A stretch of DNA of 34,147 bases from Nitratireductor sp. ZSWI3. Lineage in GTDB: Bacteria > Pseudomonadota > Alphaproteobacteria > Rhizobiales > Rhizobiaceae. Each line of letters starts with the position of its first letter. The first letter of the stretch is position 1. Below, piece by piece: positions 1 to 10,318 of the stretch. The notes beneath the pieces were generated by a model. The model had not been told where the DNA came from. It saw only the letters and a program-made list of their open reading frames with translations, and did not search any database. Made by a program: the position numbers and the translations under genes. Location of the stretch: assembly GCF_024655565.1 (NCBI RefSeq), contig NZ_JANKOF010000052.1, positions 1-34,147 of the forward strand. Reading direction: 5' to 3'.

Positions 1-78
1 CAACAGACAAACGATATCGGCGCACGGGCCAGGGCATCGCATGCGTCTCAAAAGACGTAGCGATCCATCTCTCCAACG

Positions 79-130
79 CTGCGCATCATGCTTTCCGAAA
101 AATCGATTCCGATTTTTCGATCGATGCTCT
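79..130 (-). repeat. dispersed palindromic intergenic repeat, copy 1
   Basis: The core is a perfect 10-bp stem (CGAAAAATCG at 96-105 with CGATTTTTCG at 110-119) around a 4-nt loop. Read on the minus strand, the element ends in GGAAAGCATGATGCGCAG. The same arrangement occurs in the opposite orientation at 1778-1828, with about 80 % identity by eye over 51-52 nt. The sequence resembles short repeats I associate with rhizobial intergenic DNA; that family link is from memory. Confidence 0.7.
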
Positions 131-330
131 GGCCCAGCGTATGAACGCTTCTGATTGGAAATTGAGGAAGGATTGTGAAAATCCGCAGAGGATCAGTCTG
201 TTCGGCATCCGCCTTCAGGATGGCGACCGGCAGCAAGTGTTGCGGGGGAATGAGCGAGAGCCAAACCGATTCCTGCCGGTAGCGAGATTTCAAAGAAAGC
301 GGAAGACTTGCTCTAAAATAACCGCGAGAA

Positions 331-358
331 CGCCATGCGATCTTGCGAACGCATGGCG
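331..358. other. perfect 9-bp inverted repeat
   Basis: CGCCATGCG (331-339) and CGCATGGCG (350-358) pair perfectly around a 10-nt loop. Read on the minus strand it lies about 155 bp beyond the ssb stop and is followed by a mildly T-rich stretch. It could therefore be a late, weak ssb terminator, but there is no clean T-tract. Confidence 0.4.
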
Positions 359-513
359 CGGTGAATGATCGCTTCGATGCATCGCAGCTTCAGGAAGCCG
401 CCTCGCATTCCGAGCCGCCCCGCAATGACCTTGTTGCGCAAACCGGGGCGGTCGTCGAAAGCATCAATCGAGAAACGGCTCGTCTGAACCGTCTCAGTCC
501 CGTCGGAACGGGA

Positions 514-1017
514 TCAGAACGGGATCTCGTCGTCCAGGTTCTGCGAATAGCCGCCGCCGGAGCCTTCCGCCGGGCCTGACTGGCCGAAATCGGATCCCCG
601 GCTTCCGCCGCCGCCATAATTGCCCTGGCCGCCGCTATAGCCGACCTGGCCCTCTCCCCCCTGCCCGCGCGTATCAAGCATCTGCAGCTCGCCGCGGAAT
701 TTCTGCAGCACGACCTCGGTCGTGTAGCGGTCCTGGCCGTTCTGGTCGGTCCATTTGCGGGTCTGCAACTGGCCCTCGATATAGACCTTGGCGCCCTTCT
801 TCAGATACTGCTCGGCCACCTTGGCGAGATTGTCGTTGAAGATCACCACATTGTGCCATTCGGTGCGCTCGCGGCGCTCGCCAGACTGGCGATCGCGCCA
901 GGTCTCCGACGTGGCGATGCGCAGATTGACCACCGGATCCCCGGAATTGAGCCGGCGGATCTCCGGGTCGGCGCCCAGATTACCCACCAGAATGACCTTG
1001 TTGACGCTACCCGCCAT
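514..1017 (-). CDS. ssb: single-stranded DNA-binding protein SSB
   Basis: SSB coats single-stranded DNA during replication, recombination and repair and recruits partner proteins through its C-terminal tip. The 167-aa product has the N-terminal OB fold (about 1-110, starting [20 protein letters not shown]), a Gly/Gln/Ser-rich flexible linker (about 118-158) and the acidic tail ending DDEIPF, the canonical partner-binding peptide. Length is normal for the family (E. coli 178 aa). The ATG at 1017 has GGAGAAG just upstream on the minus strand. The gene diverges from uvrA, as in E. coli. A consensus -35 and a LexA-type box lie about 105-145 bp upstream, so SOS control of ssb is likely. Confidence 0.97.
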   Translation of the reverse strand: MAGSVNKVILVGNLGADPEIRRLNSGDPVVNLRIATSETWRDRQSGERRERTEWHNVVIFNDNLAKVAEQYLKKGAKVYIEGQLQTRKWTDQNGQDRYTTEVVLQKFRGELQMLDTRGQGGEGQVGYSGGQGNYGGGGSRGSDFGQSGPAEGSGGGYSQNLDDEIPF

Positions 1018-1122
1018 GACGCTTCTCCACGCTTGTCCGAAATCTGCTGCGCACCTTATCCCAAGCCGTTACCGGGCGCGCCCGTCCCGTTTGCCGGACA
1101 AAGCCTCGTCCACAGCTCATTT

Positions 1123-1137
1123 GTTCCTTTTATGTTC
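1123..1137 (-). promoter_or_regulatory. LexA (SOS) operator of ssb
   Basis: The sequence GTTCCTTTTATGTTC on the plus strand is an exact GTTC-N7-GTTC, the direct-repeat SOS box known for alphaproteobacterial LexA. It covers the predicted -10 element of the ssb promoter, so LexA bound here would block RNA polymerase. It lies 105 bp upstream of the ssb start. Confidence 0.75.
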
Positions 1138-1160
1138 TCATTAGCGGAACAACCTGTCAA
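1132..1160 (-). promoter_or_regulatory. predicted sigma-70 promoter of ssb
   Basis: On the minus strand a perfect -35 hexamer TTGACA (1160-1155) is followed, after 17 bp, by a poor -10 (GAACAT, 1137-1132) that lies within the LexA box. The expected transcript would start near 1125 and have a leader of roughly 110 nt before the ssb ATG. The weak -10 lowers certainty. Confidence 0.55.
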
Positions 1161-1339
1161 CCGCTCGGACGAATGCTGCGCCCAAGCGGGGCATCGCGGG
1201 AAATCGCCCCTGGGGACAGGCGTCGCAGACAAACGTCGCAGGCAGACAAGGAACAGCCCCGCCGCTTCTGTTTCGAGCGCGCGGGGCTCCGGATCCTCTG
1301 ATCCTCCATGCCGGGAGTGGTTTACCGGCAGCGTTCAGG

Positions 1340-1360
1340 AGATGTGGTCACGCCACATCT
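1340..1360. other. perfect 8-bp stem-loop
   Basis: AGATGTGG (1340-1347) pairs with CCACATCT (1353-1360) around a 5-nt loop. It has no adjacent T-tract and no known role. Confidence 0.4.
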
Positions 1361-1525
1361 GTCCGATATAAGGATTTTCGAATTTTGGGGGCAGCCGGCC
1401 ATCAGCTTTGTCATGCTTACCGGCGATGTGCTTTCGACAAGCGCTATCGCCTTCGGATCGGCCTTGAACGAACCTCCTGGAAACCTTGCGGCCCCGAAAG
1501 GCTCACGGGCGGATCAGCCGGCTGT

Positions 1526-1548
1526 GGCTCCGCGCGGCTTGCGGAGCC
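1526..1548. other. perfect 8-bp stem-loop
   Basis: GGCTCCGC (1526-1533) pairs with GCGGAGCC (1541-1548) around a 7-nt loop. It is GC-rich and lacks a T-tract on either side, so a terminator is not supported. Confidence 0.4.
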
Positions 1549-1777
1549 CGAATAGTCGGTCCGGTGGAGTCATGCCTCCCTCCTTCTCGCGTTTCGGTCC
1601 TTGCTCGGCGTCACGGGCTCAAGCAGCGCCTGCAATTCGAGGTGCCCACCGGCACCGGTCAGAACAGCATTTTTGCGCCTGCGAGCGGTGACGGGGGCAT
1701 AGTGCTCCTTTGGCAAACCAGGGTCAAGCGCATGCGGGCCCTCGTTTCAAATCGTGATCGCGACGCGAAAGCGGCTG

Positions 1778-1828
1778 GCGCATCGGCTCGAAAATCGGAA
1801 TCGTTTTTTGGGAAAGCACGATGCGCAG
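1778..1828 (+). repeat. dispersed palindromic intergenic repeat, copy 2
   Basis: This is the plus-oriented partner of the 79-130 element. It shares GAAAATCGGAATCG and a GGGAAAGCACGATGCGCAG end. Here the outer ends pair perfectly (GCGCATCG 1778-1785 with CGATGCGC 1819-1826), whereas the inner stem is degraded compared with copy 1. It ends 45 bp before the uvrA LexA box. Confidence 0.7.
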
Positions 1829-1873
1829 ATCTAAGGACGCTGGAAGGCTCATGACGGAATCTGTCAGGAGGTT

Positions 1874-1888
1874 GTTCGGCCTTTGTTC
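1874..1888 (+). promoter_or_regulatory. LexA (SOS) operator of uvrA
   Basis: GTTCGGCCTTTGTTC is a second exact GTTC-N7-GTTC, about 170 bp upstream of the chosen uvrA start. Regulation of uvrA by LexA is well established in bacteria. The site also argues against upstream uvrA starts such as TTG 1883, which would lie inside the operator. Confidence 0.75.
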
Positions 1889-2059
1889 TTTTTGCTTGCC
1901 CTTCGCCGCAAAAACGACGAAAACCACCCAAGCGGCGAGACGTGGCCGCCCGGCATGGCCCGCGCGTGCGGCCATCGACATTCGTGCTGCGTTTCCTACA
2001 TGAAGCAGGTCGGCATCGCCGCCGGCCCATCCGAATTCAGCGAGAGGCAGCAACGGGGC

Positions 2060-4984
<2,925 letters not shown>

Positions 4985-4988
4985 TCTG

Positions 4989-5795
4989 ATGAGCAAGGGC
5001 ACCATTCGCGCCGGCATCGGCGGCTGGACGTTCGAGCCGTGGGAAGGCACCTTCTATCCCGACGACCTGCCCAAGAAGCGGCAGCTCGAATATGCCAGCC
5101 GGCAGATCCCCACCATCGAGGTGAACGGCACCTATTACGGCAGCCAGAAGCCGGCCGTCTATGCCAAGTGGGCAAGCGAGGCTCCCGACGATTTCGTTTT
5201 CTCGCTCAAGGGAAACCGCTTCGTGACGAACCGCAAGGTCTTGTCGGAAGCTTCTGAATCCCTTGAGAAATTCCTTGCATCGGGAATCACCGAGCTTGGC
5301 AGGAAGCTTGGTCCACTCGTCTGGCAGTTCGCACCGACCAAGAAATTTGATCCGGAGGATTTCGAAGGGTTCTTGGAGCTTCTGCCGGCCGAGCGCGACG
5401 GGATCGCCCTGCGCCATGTCCTGGAAGTGCGGCACGATTCCTTCGTGGTGCCGGAGTTTCCGGCGCTGGTGCGCAGATATGGCGCGGCGATCTGCTACGC
5501 CCACCACTTCACCTATCCCGAGATGGCCGACCTGACTGCGGATTTCGTCTATGCGCGCCTGCAGCGCGGCGAGGATTCGGTGCCCACCGCCTACCCGCCG
5601 GACGAGCTCGACGCCTGGGCGAAGCGCGCCGAGACCTGGGCCGAGGGTGGCCAGCCCGACGACCTGCCCCTGGCCGACCCGTCCTTCAAGCCCGAAGTGA
5701 GGCCGCGCGACGTCTTCGTCTACTTCATCCACGAAGGCAAGATCAACGCCCCCCAGGCCGCGCAGGCCCTGATGCAGCGGGTCCGGCCCGCCTGA
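4989..5795 (+). CDS. DUF72 family protein (YecE-like)
   Basis: This 268-aa protein belongs to DUF72, a TIM-barrel-like family of unknown biochemical function. The N-terminal signature GIGGWTFEPWEGTFYP (about 9-24) and the later segments VNGTYY, FVFSLKGNRF and FVYARLQRG are typical. The ATG is 4 bp after the uvrA stop (TGA, 4982-4984), so the two genes are almost certainly co-transcribed. The frame is open upstream through the end of uvrA, but only ATG 4989 yields a family-like N-terminus. A link with DNA repair is only suggested by the position next to uvrA. Confidence 0.9.
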   Translation: MSKGTIRAGIGGWTFEPWEGTFYPDDLPKKRQLEYASRQIPTIEVNGTYYGSQKPAVYAKWASEAPDDFVFSLKGNRFVTNRKVLSEASESLEKFLASGITELGRKLGPLVWQFAPTKKFDPEDFEGFLELLPAERDGIALRHVLEVRHDSFVVPEFPALVRRYGAAICYAHHFTYPEMADLTADFVYARLQRGEDSVPTAYPPDELDAWAKRAETWAEGGQPDDLPLADPSFKPEVRPRDVFVYFIHEGKINAPQAAQALMQRVRPA

Positions 5796-5837
5796 CACGT
5801 GTCTTCCGGAAGCGGGAAACGGTTTCAGCCCGAAGCC

Positions 5838-7334
5838 TCAGCCGATCAGTTCGTCCAGAAGTTCGGGAAGCAGTTCCGGCAGGTCTTCCGCGATCAGCCC
5901 CGCTCCGAACCGGCGCCCCGCCTCCCCGTGCAGCCAGACGCCGGCCGCCGCCGCCTCGAAGGCCGGCATGGCCTGCGCCATCAGGCCGGCGATGATGCCG
6001 GAAAGCACGTCGCCCGAGCCTGCCGTCGCCAGGAACGGCGTCGCGTTCGTGTTGATCACCGCCCGCCCGTCGGGCGCAGCCACCACCGTGTCTGCGCCTT
6101 TCAGCACCACGACCGCCCCGGCCCGCGCGGCAGCAGTGCGCGCCCGCTCCACCTTGGAAGGACCACTCGCCGCAAGATCGGCGAAGAGCCTGCCGAACTC
6201 CCCCTCATGCGGCGTCAGCACCGCCGACGGCGCTCCCTCGGCACGCGCCGCCGCAAAGAGCGCATCCGGCTGCGCGGCGAACGACGTGATGGCGTCCGCA
6301 TCGAAGACCACGCCCTTCAGCCCGCTCCCGCCGTGCTGCAGAAGGGAGAGCCCGAAGGCACGGGTGGTTTCGCCGACGCCAAAACCAGGCCCCAGCACCG
6401 CGGCACTCGGCCGGCGCTCGGCGAGAAAGGTGGCGACATCGTCCACCGTGTCGACGCGGCGCAGCATGATCGCCGTCAGATGCGCGGCGTTGACGAGCAG
6501 CGCGCTGGCGGGCGTCAGCAGCGTGACCGCCCCTGCCCCGATCCGCGCCGCGCCGCGCGCTGCCAGCCTTGCCGCTCCCGTCGCGCCTGGCCCGCCCGAG
6601 AAGACCGCGGCGTGGCCGCGCGAATATTTGTGCGCATCGGGCGCCGGATCGGGGAAGGCGCCGCGCCACAGGGCCGGGCCGTTCTCCCAAAGCGTGACGC
6701 CGGCATCGGTCAAAAGCGCGTCGGCGATGCCGATCTCCGCCAAGACCGTCTCGCCGCAGAGCGCACGGCCCGGATAGAGCAGATGTCCCGGCTTCTTGCG
6801 GAAGAAGGTGATCGTCAGGAGCGCCTCGAAAGCCGCGCCGAGCACCGCCCCGTTCCACCCTGAAACGCCCGACGGCAGGTCGATCGCGATGACCGGCGCG
6901 CCCGCCGCGTCGACGCGGCCGATCGCCTGCGCCTCGGCGCCGCTCACCGCCTTCGACAGGCCGGCACCGAACAACGCATCGACCACCGGCCGGTTTGGGC
7001 GCGGCCGGAACGCCTCGAGCGCCCGTGCCGCCAGCGGGCATTCATCCGCCGCCCGCGCCGCGTCGCTCCCCGCCCTCGGCGCCGCCGTGGCAAAGAGCCG
7101 GACGTCGAGGCCGCGCTCGGCCAGGAGCCGCGCCACCACATAGCCGTCGCCGCCATTGTTGCCCGGTCCGCACAGGACGTCGAACCCCGCCGCTTCGGTG
7201 AAGCGGGGAAGGATTTCGGCGGTCGCGGCGGCGCCCGCATTGCGCATCAGCCGGTAGCCGTCGAACGGGCCGGCCTGCACGGCGCGGCGATCCATCGCGC
7301 CCATTTCCTCAGGTGTCAGAATTTCCAGACGCAT
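5838..7334 (-). CDS. nnr: bifunctional NAD(P)H-hydrate epimerase / ADP-dependent NAD(P)H-hydrate dehydratase
   Basis: This enzyme repairs damaged NAD(P)H: the N-terminal half interconverts R and S hydrates, and the C-terminal half dehydrates the S form using ADP. In the 498 aa, the epimerase half shows CGPGNNGGDG (55-64), VVDALFGAGL (118-127) and IDLPSGV (152-158). The ribokinase-like dehydratase half shows HKYSRGHAAVFSG (236-248), LTPHEGEFGRL (374-384) and ATAGSGDVLSG (437-447). The fusion is complete and of normal length (E. coli about 515 aa). It converges with the DUF72 gene and diverges from glnB. Confidence 0.95.
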   Translation of the reverse strand: MRLEILTPEEMGAMDRRAVQAGPFDGYRLMRNAGAAATAEILPRFTEAAGFDVLCGPGNNGGDGYVVARLLAERGLDVRLFATAAPRAGSDAARAADECPLAARALEAFRPRPNRPVVDALFGAGLSKAVSGAEAQAIGRVDAAGAPVIAIDLPSGVSGWNGAVLGAAFEALLTITFFRKKPGHLLYPGRALCGETVLAEIGIADALLTDAGVTLWENGPALWRGAFPDPAPDAHKYSRGHAAVFSGGPGATGAARLAARGAARIGAGAVTLLTPASALLVNAAHLTAIMLRRVDTVDDVATFLAERRPSAAVLGPGFGVGETTRAFGLSLLQHGGSGLKGVVFDADAITSFAAQPDALFAAARAEGAPSAVLTPHEGEFGRLFADLAASGPSKVERARTAAARAGAVVVLKGADTVVAAPDGRAVINTNATPFLATAGSGDVLSGIIAGLMAQAMPAFEAAAAGVWLHGEAGRRFGAGLIAEDLPELLPELLDELIG

Positions 7335-7496
7335 GACCGATCTGCCACTTTATTCGGCGCATTGCATATTTTTTAATCACCAGCCAGACTGGCTCGCGGG
7401 GCCTCTGGCGCATAGGCGGGCGGCCCCTGCGCGCACCCACCCGTCCCGCCCCTGCAAAAGCCGCGTCCGGGAGCGCCTGCGGGGACAATGCAGCGC

Positions 7497-7514
7497 TTGG
7501 CACGCTTCATGCAA
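7497..7514 (+). promoter_or_regulatory. sigma-54 (-24/-12) promoter 1 of glnB
   Basis: TTGGCACGCTTCATGCAA carries GG at 7499-7500 and GC at 7511-7512, exactly 10 bp apart as RpoN requires, with a full TGGCACG -24 half. The -12 half is ATGCA against consensus TTGCW. Transcription would begin near 7523. RpoN/NtrC control of glnB-glnA is known in rhizobia and Azospirillum. Confidence 0.7.
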
Positions 7515-7529
7515 GCCCTCTTCGAGGAG

Positions 7530-7547
7530 TTGGCATGTTTCGTGCTT
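7530..7547 (+). promoter_or_regulatory. sigma-54 (-24/-12) promoter 2 of glnB
   Basis: TTGGCATGTTTCGTGCTT has GG at 7532-7533 and GC at 7544-7545, again with the 10-bp spacing. It is 33 bp (about three helical turns) downstream of the first candidate, so both could lie on the same DNA face. One of the pair may be fortuitous. Confidence 0.55.
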
Positions 7548-7591
7548 CAACCGGACCGGAGCAACGAGGGGCGCGGCAAATCCGTTCCTGA

Positions 7592-7951
<360 letters not shown>

Positions 7952-8024
7952 TCCATCTTTCTCTTCCGACCCGGGCGCTCGCAAGGGTCACTCAGGCAAT
8001 ACCATCCCAAACAGGAAAGCGATT

Positions 8025-9434
8025 ATGACCACAGCACAAGACATCATGAAGCAGATCAAGGAAAACGACGTGAAGTTCGTCGATCTGCGCTTCACCGATC
8101 CGCGCGGCAAGCTGCAGCACGTCACCATGGATGTCACCGCCGTGGACGAGGACATGTTCGCCGACGGCGTCATGTTCGACGGTTCCTCCATCGCCGGCTG
8201 GAAGGCGATCAACGAGTCCGACATGGTCCTGATGCCGGAGCCGGAGACGGCCCACATGGATCCCTTCTTCGCCCAGTCGACGATGGCGATCATCTGCGAC
8301 ATCCTCGACCCGATCTCCGGCGAGGCCTACAACCGCGATCCGCGCGGCACCGCCAAGAAGGCGGAGGCTTTCCTGAAGTCGGAAGGGCTCGGCGACACCG
8401 TTTACATCGGACCGGAACCCGAGTTCTTCATCTTCGACGACGTCAAGTACAAGGCCGATCCCTACAACACCGGCTTCAAGCTCGATTCCAGTGAGCTGCC
8501 GTCCAACGACGACACCGAATACGAGACCGGCAACCTCGGCCACCGTCCGCGCGTCAAGGGCGGCTACTTCCCGGTTCCGCCGATCGATTCGGCGCAGGAC
8601 ATGCGCTCCGAGATGCTGACGGTGCTGACCGAGATGGGCGTCGTCGTGGAAAAGCACCACCACGAGGTGGGTGCGGCCCAGCACGAGCTCGGCATCAAGT
8701 TCGAGACGCTGCTGCGCAGCGCCGACTCGGTCCAGAAGTTCAAATATGGCGTGCACCAGGTCGCCAACGCCTACGGCAAGACGGCCACCTTCATGCCGAA
8801 GCCGATCTATGGCGACAACGGCTCGGGCATGCACGTCCACCAGTCGATCTGGAAGGAAGGCAAGCCGACCTTCGCCGGCAACGAATATGCCGGCCTTTCG
8901 GAGACCTGCCTCTTCTACATCGGCGGCATCATCAAGCACGCCAAGGCGATCAACGCCTTCACCAACCCGATCACCAACTCCTACAAGCGTCTGGTGCCCG
9001 GCTTCGAAGCTCCGGTGCTGCTCGCCTACTCGGCACGCAACCGCTCGGCCTCCTGCCGCATCCCGTTCGGCTCCTCGCCGAAGTCCAAGCGCGTCGAGGT
9101 CCGCTTCCCCGATCCGGGCGCGAACCCCTACCTGGCCTTCGCCGCCATGCTGATGGCCGGCATCGACGGCATCAAGAACAAGATCCATCCCGGCCAGGCC
9201 ATGGACAAGGATCTGTACGACCTGCCGCCGAAGGAGCTCAAGAAGGTGCCGACCGTCTGCGGCTCTCTGCGTGAGGCGCTGATGAACCTCGACAAGGATC
9301 GCGGCTTCCTGAAGGCCGGCGGCGTGTTCGACGACGACCAGATCGATGCTTATATCGAGCTGAAGATGGCCGAGGTTCTGCGTTTCGAGATGACGCCGCA
9401 CCCGGTCGAGTTCGACATGTATTACTCGGTCTGA
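8025..9434 (+). CDS. glnA: glutamine synthetase type I
   Basis: GlnA makes glutamine from glutamate, ammonia and ATP and is the entry point of ammonium assimilation. The 469-aa product is the standard dodecameric GSI-beta type. It has the N-terminal beta-grasp region ([20 protein letters not shown]), the [10 protein letters not shown] nucleotide/metal segment, the [20 protein letters not shown] loop and, near the end, Tyr398 in KDLYDLPP, the residue adenylylated by GlnE. The frame is open further upstream to 7896, but that extension overlaps glnB and is not family-like; ATG 8025 gives [14 protein letters not shown]. The stop is followed at once by a hairpin and a strong terminator. Confidence 0.98.
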   Translation: MTTAQDIMKQIKENDVKFVDLRFTDPRGKLQHVTMDVTAVDEDMFADGVMFDGSSIAGWKAINESDMVLMPEPETAHMDPFFAQSTMAIICDILDPISGEAYNRDPRGTAKKAEAFLKSEGLGDTVYIGPEPEFFIFDDVKYKADPYNTGFKLDSSELPSNDDTEYETGNLGHRPRVKGGYFPVPPIDSAQDMRSEMLTVLTEMGVVVEKHHHEVGAAQHELGIKFETLLRSADSVQKFKYGVHQVANAYGKTATFMPKPIYGDNGSGMHVHQSIWKEGKPTFAGNEYAGLSETCLFYIGGIIKHAKAINAFTNPITNSYKRLVPGFEAPVLLAYSARNRSASCRIPFGSSPKSKRVEVRFPDPGANPYLAFAAMLMAGIDGIKNKIHPGQAMDKDLYDLPPKELKKVPTVCGSLREALMNLDKDRGFLKAGGVFDDDQIDAYIELKMAEVLRFEMTPHPVEFDMYYSV

Positions 9435-9457
9435 TCCCCACTCGCTTCGGGGGATCA
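9432..9457 (+). other. stem-loop overlapping the glnA stop codon
   Basis: TGATCCCC (9432-9439), which begins with the glnA stop codon itself, pairs perfectly with GGGGATCA (9450-9457) around a 10-nt loop. It stands directly before the intrinsic terminator, forming two tandem hairpins that may protect the mRNA end. Confidence 0.5.
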
Positions 9458-9458
9458 G

Positions 9459-9488
9459 GGGCTCCGCCTTCGGGCGGGGCCCTTTTTT
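9459..9488 (+). terminator. intrinsic terminator of glnB-glnA
   Basis: A 10-bp stem (GGGCTCCGCC 9459-9468 with GGCGGGGCCC 9473-9482, one G-T pair) is capped by a C(TTCG)G tetraloop and followed by six T (9483-9488). The T-run is only on the plus side, so it serves glnA and not the convergent gene. Confidence 0.92.
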
Positions 9489-9501
9489 GTGGATCCAGAT
9501 C

Positions 9502-10164
9502 CTAGAGCGCGCCTTTGCGCTCGCGCCAGTCGGCGGCGATTTCCGCCGGTCGGCTGCGCCCGCGGAAATCCCGCGTCACCTCGCCAAAGGCGAAGCGGAT
9601 CGAGTTCTCGACGATTTCCCGGTCGTGGACCTTCAACTGATCGGCGATCGGCGCCCAGCGGTAGAGCGCCTTCGGGCTCTCGGTGAAGCTCTCGCCTCCG
9701 GCAGCCATGTTCTCCCAGTGCACGTCCTCGGCACGCTTGCGGAACCTCTCCCGCCAGCCCTCGACCACCTCCGGCTCTGGCAGATGCGCCGCATTGTCGC
9801 CGATGCCGGCCTCGAAGCAGTGCCGGGCCAGCGCCGGCGCCTCGTCGCGCGCCAGGTGCCCTGCCGCGACCACGCGCGCCACCGTATGGATCGAAAGGTC
9901 CGACAGGCAGGCGGCGAAGACGTGCAGCTTGGCGACATTGATCGATTGGACGAAGACCTCGTCCTCGAACATGGACGGATAGCGCGTCCCCATCCGCGCC
10001 TTCAGGTAGCCATAGAGCTTCTTCTGCGTCACGAAGGCGGCTCGCGTGCTGACGAAGCCGGCCAGCCCCGCCACGGTGTCGACCGGTCCGCGATCGCGCC
10101 GCAGGCTGAGGCGCGCTGCCGCCTCGCGCAGCAGGCTCATGCCTTTCGTCCATTGCATGCCCAT
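9502..10164 (-). CDS. conserved-looking hypothetical protein
   Basis: I do not recognise a family with certainty. The 220-aa product is soluble, with no signal peptide or membrane segment, and is rich in Ala, Arg, Glu and Trp. A probably helical first part contains AAFVTQKKLYGYLKARMGTR and a Cys/His-bearing middle (VAKLHVFAACLSDLSIHTVA). The second half has several Trp, Arg and Glu residues, including ENSIRFAFGEVTRDFRGR. ATG 10164 has a strong ribosome site (GGGAGG, 7 nt spacing), and codon use looks like that of its neighbours, so it is very likely a real gene. It faces glnA and diverges from the symporter genes. I have a vague memory of similar uncharacterised proteins in Rhizobiales. Confidence 0.8.
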   Translation of the reverse strand: MGMQWTKGMSLLREAAARLSLRRDRGPVDTVAGLAGFVSTRAAFVTQKKLYGYLKARMGTRYPSMFEDEVFVQSINVAKLHVFAACLSDLSIHTVARVVAAGHLARDEAPALARHCFEAGIGDNAAHLPEPEVVEGWRERFRKRAEDVHWENMAAGGESFTESPKALYRWAPIADQLKVHDREIVENSIRFAFGEVTRDFRGRSRPAEIAADWRERKGAL

Positions 10165-10274
10165 GCGCCGTCCTCCCGTCTACGACCAATGTCTCGATTT
10201 CCTTTGCACCGGAACTGCCCAATGCTTGAGACATGCCATTGTGATTCTGATTCCGAGGAACCGCAATGGCGACG

Positions 10275-10296
10275 GTTAACGACTTTCGTCGCTAAC
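10275..10296 (+). promoter_or_regulatory. inverted repeat in the symporter leader
   Basis: GTTAACGAC (10275-10283) and GTCGCTAAC (10288-10296) form a dyad with one central mismatch and a TTTC loop. It lies about 20 nt before the first symporter ATG and next to a strong GGGAGGAGG ribosome site. It could be an operator or an RNA hairpin; no regulator can be named. Confidence 0.35.
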
Positions 10297-10318
10297 GGAT
10301 CTGAGGGAGGAGGACATC

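Larger units (their letters stand above)
1..513. other. non-coding region downstream of ssb
   Basis: No gene can be supported here. The small open frames on both strands have no recognisable domain, and one of them runs straight through a palindromic repeat. The stretch holds one copy of a dispersed repeat (79-130) and a perfect 9-bp inverted repeat (331-358). A 6-bp stem (498-513) begins directly after the ssb stop on the minus strand, but no T-run follows it, so it is not called a terminator. Confidence 0.6.
1018..2059. other. ssb-uvrA divergent intergenic region
   Basis: About 1 kb without a credible gene. It contains the predicted ssb promoter and LexA box (1123-1160), two perfect 8-bp stem-loops (1340-1360 and 1526-1548), the second copy of the dispersed repeat (1778-1828) and a LexA box near uvrA (1874-1888). 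Open frames that cross it are low-complexity, Arg/Pro/Ala-rich and match nothing I recognise. I see nothing identifiable in about 1160-1770 beyond the hairpins. An unannotated small RNA is possible but unsupported. Confidence 0.55.

Noticed and set aside
48-293. 81-codon minus-strand frame at the left edge
   Set aside because: Its second half is the palindromic repeat read as protein, there is no clear ribosome site, and no family resemblance was seen.
1659-2030. 123-codon minus-strand frame in the ssb-uvrA spacer
   Set aside because: It runs through the dispersed repeat and the uvrA operator and has an Arg/Ala-rich low-complexity translation.
1883-2059. Extended uvrA N-terminus from TTG 1883
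   Set aside because: The extension lies partly inside the LexA box and is not family-like; ATG 2060 restores the usual UvrA start.
7362-7378. AT-rich patch upstream of glnB as an NtrC binding site
   Set aside because: It stands out in the GC-rich spacer, but I could not match it to a convincing NtrC dyad, so it is not called.
7992-9401. 469-codon minus-strand frame opposite glnA
   Set aside because: It mirrors glnA almost exactly, a codon-bias artefact, and would overlap the conserved coding frame over its full length.
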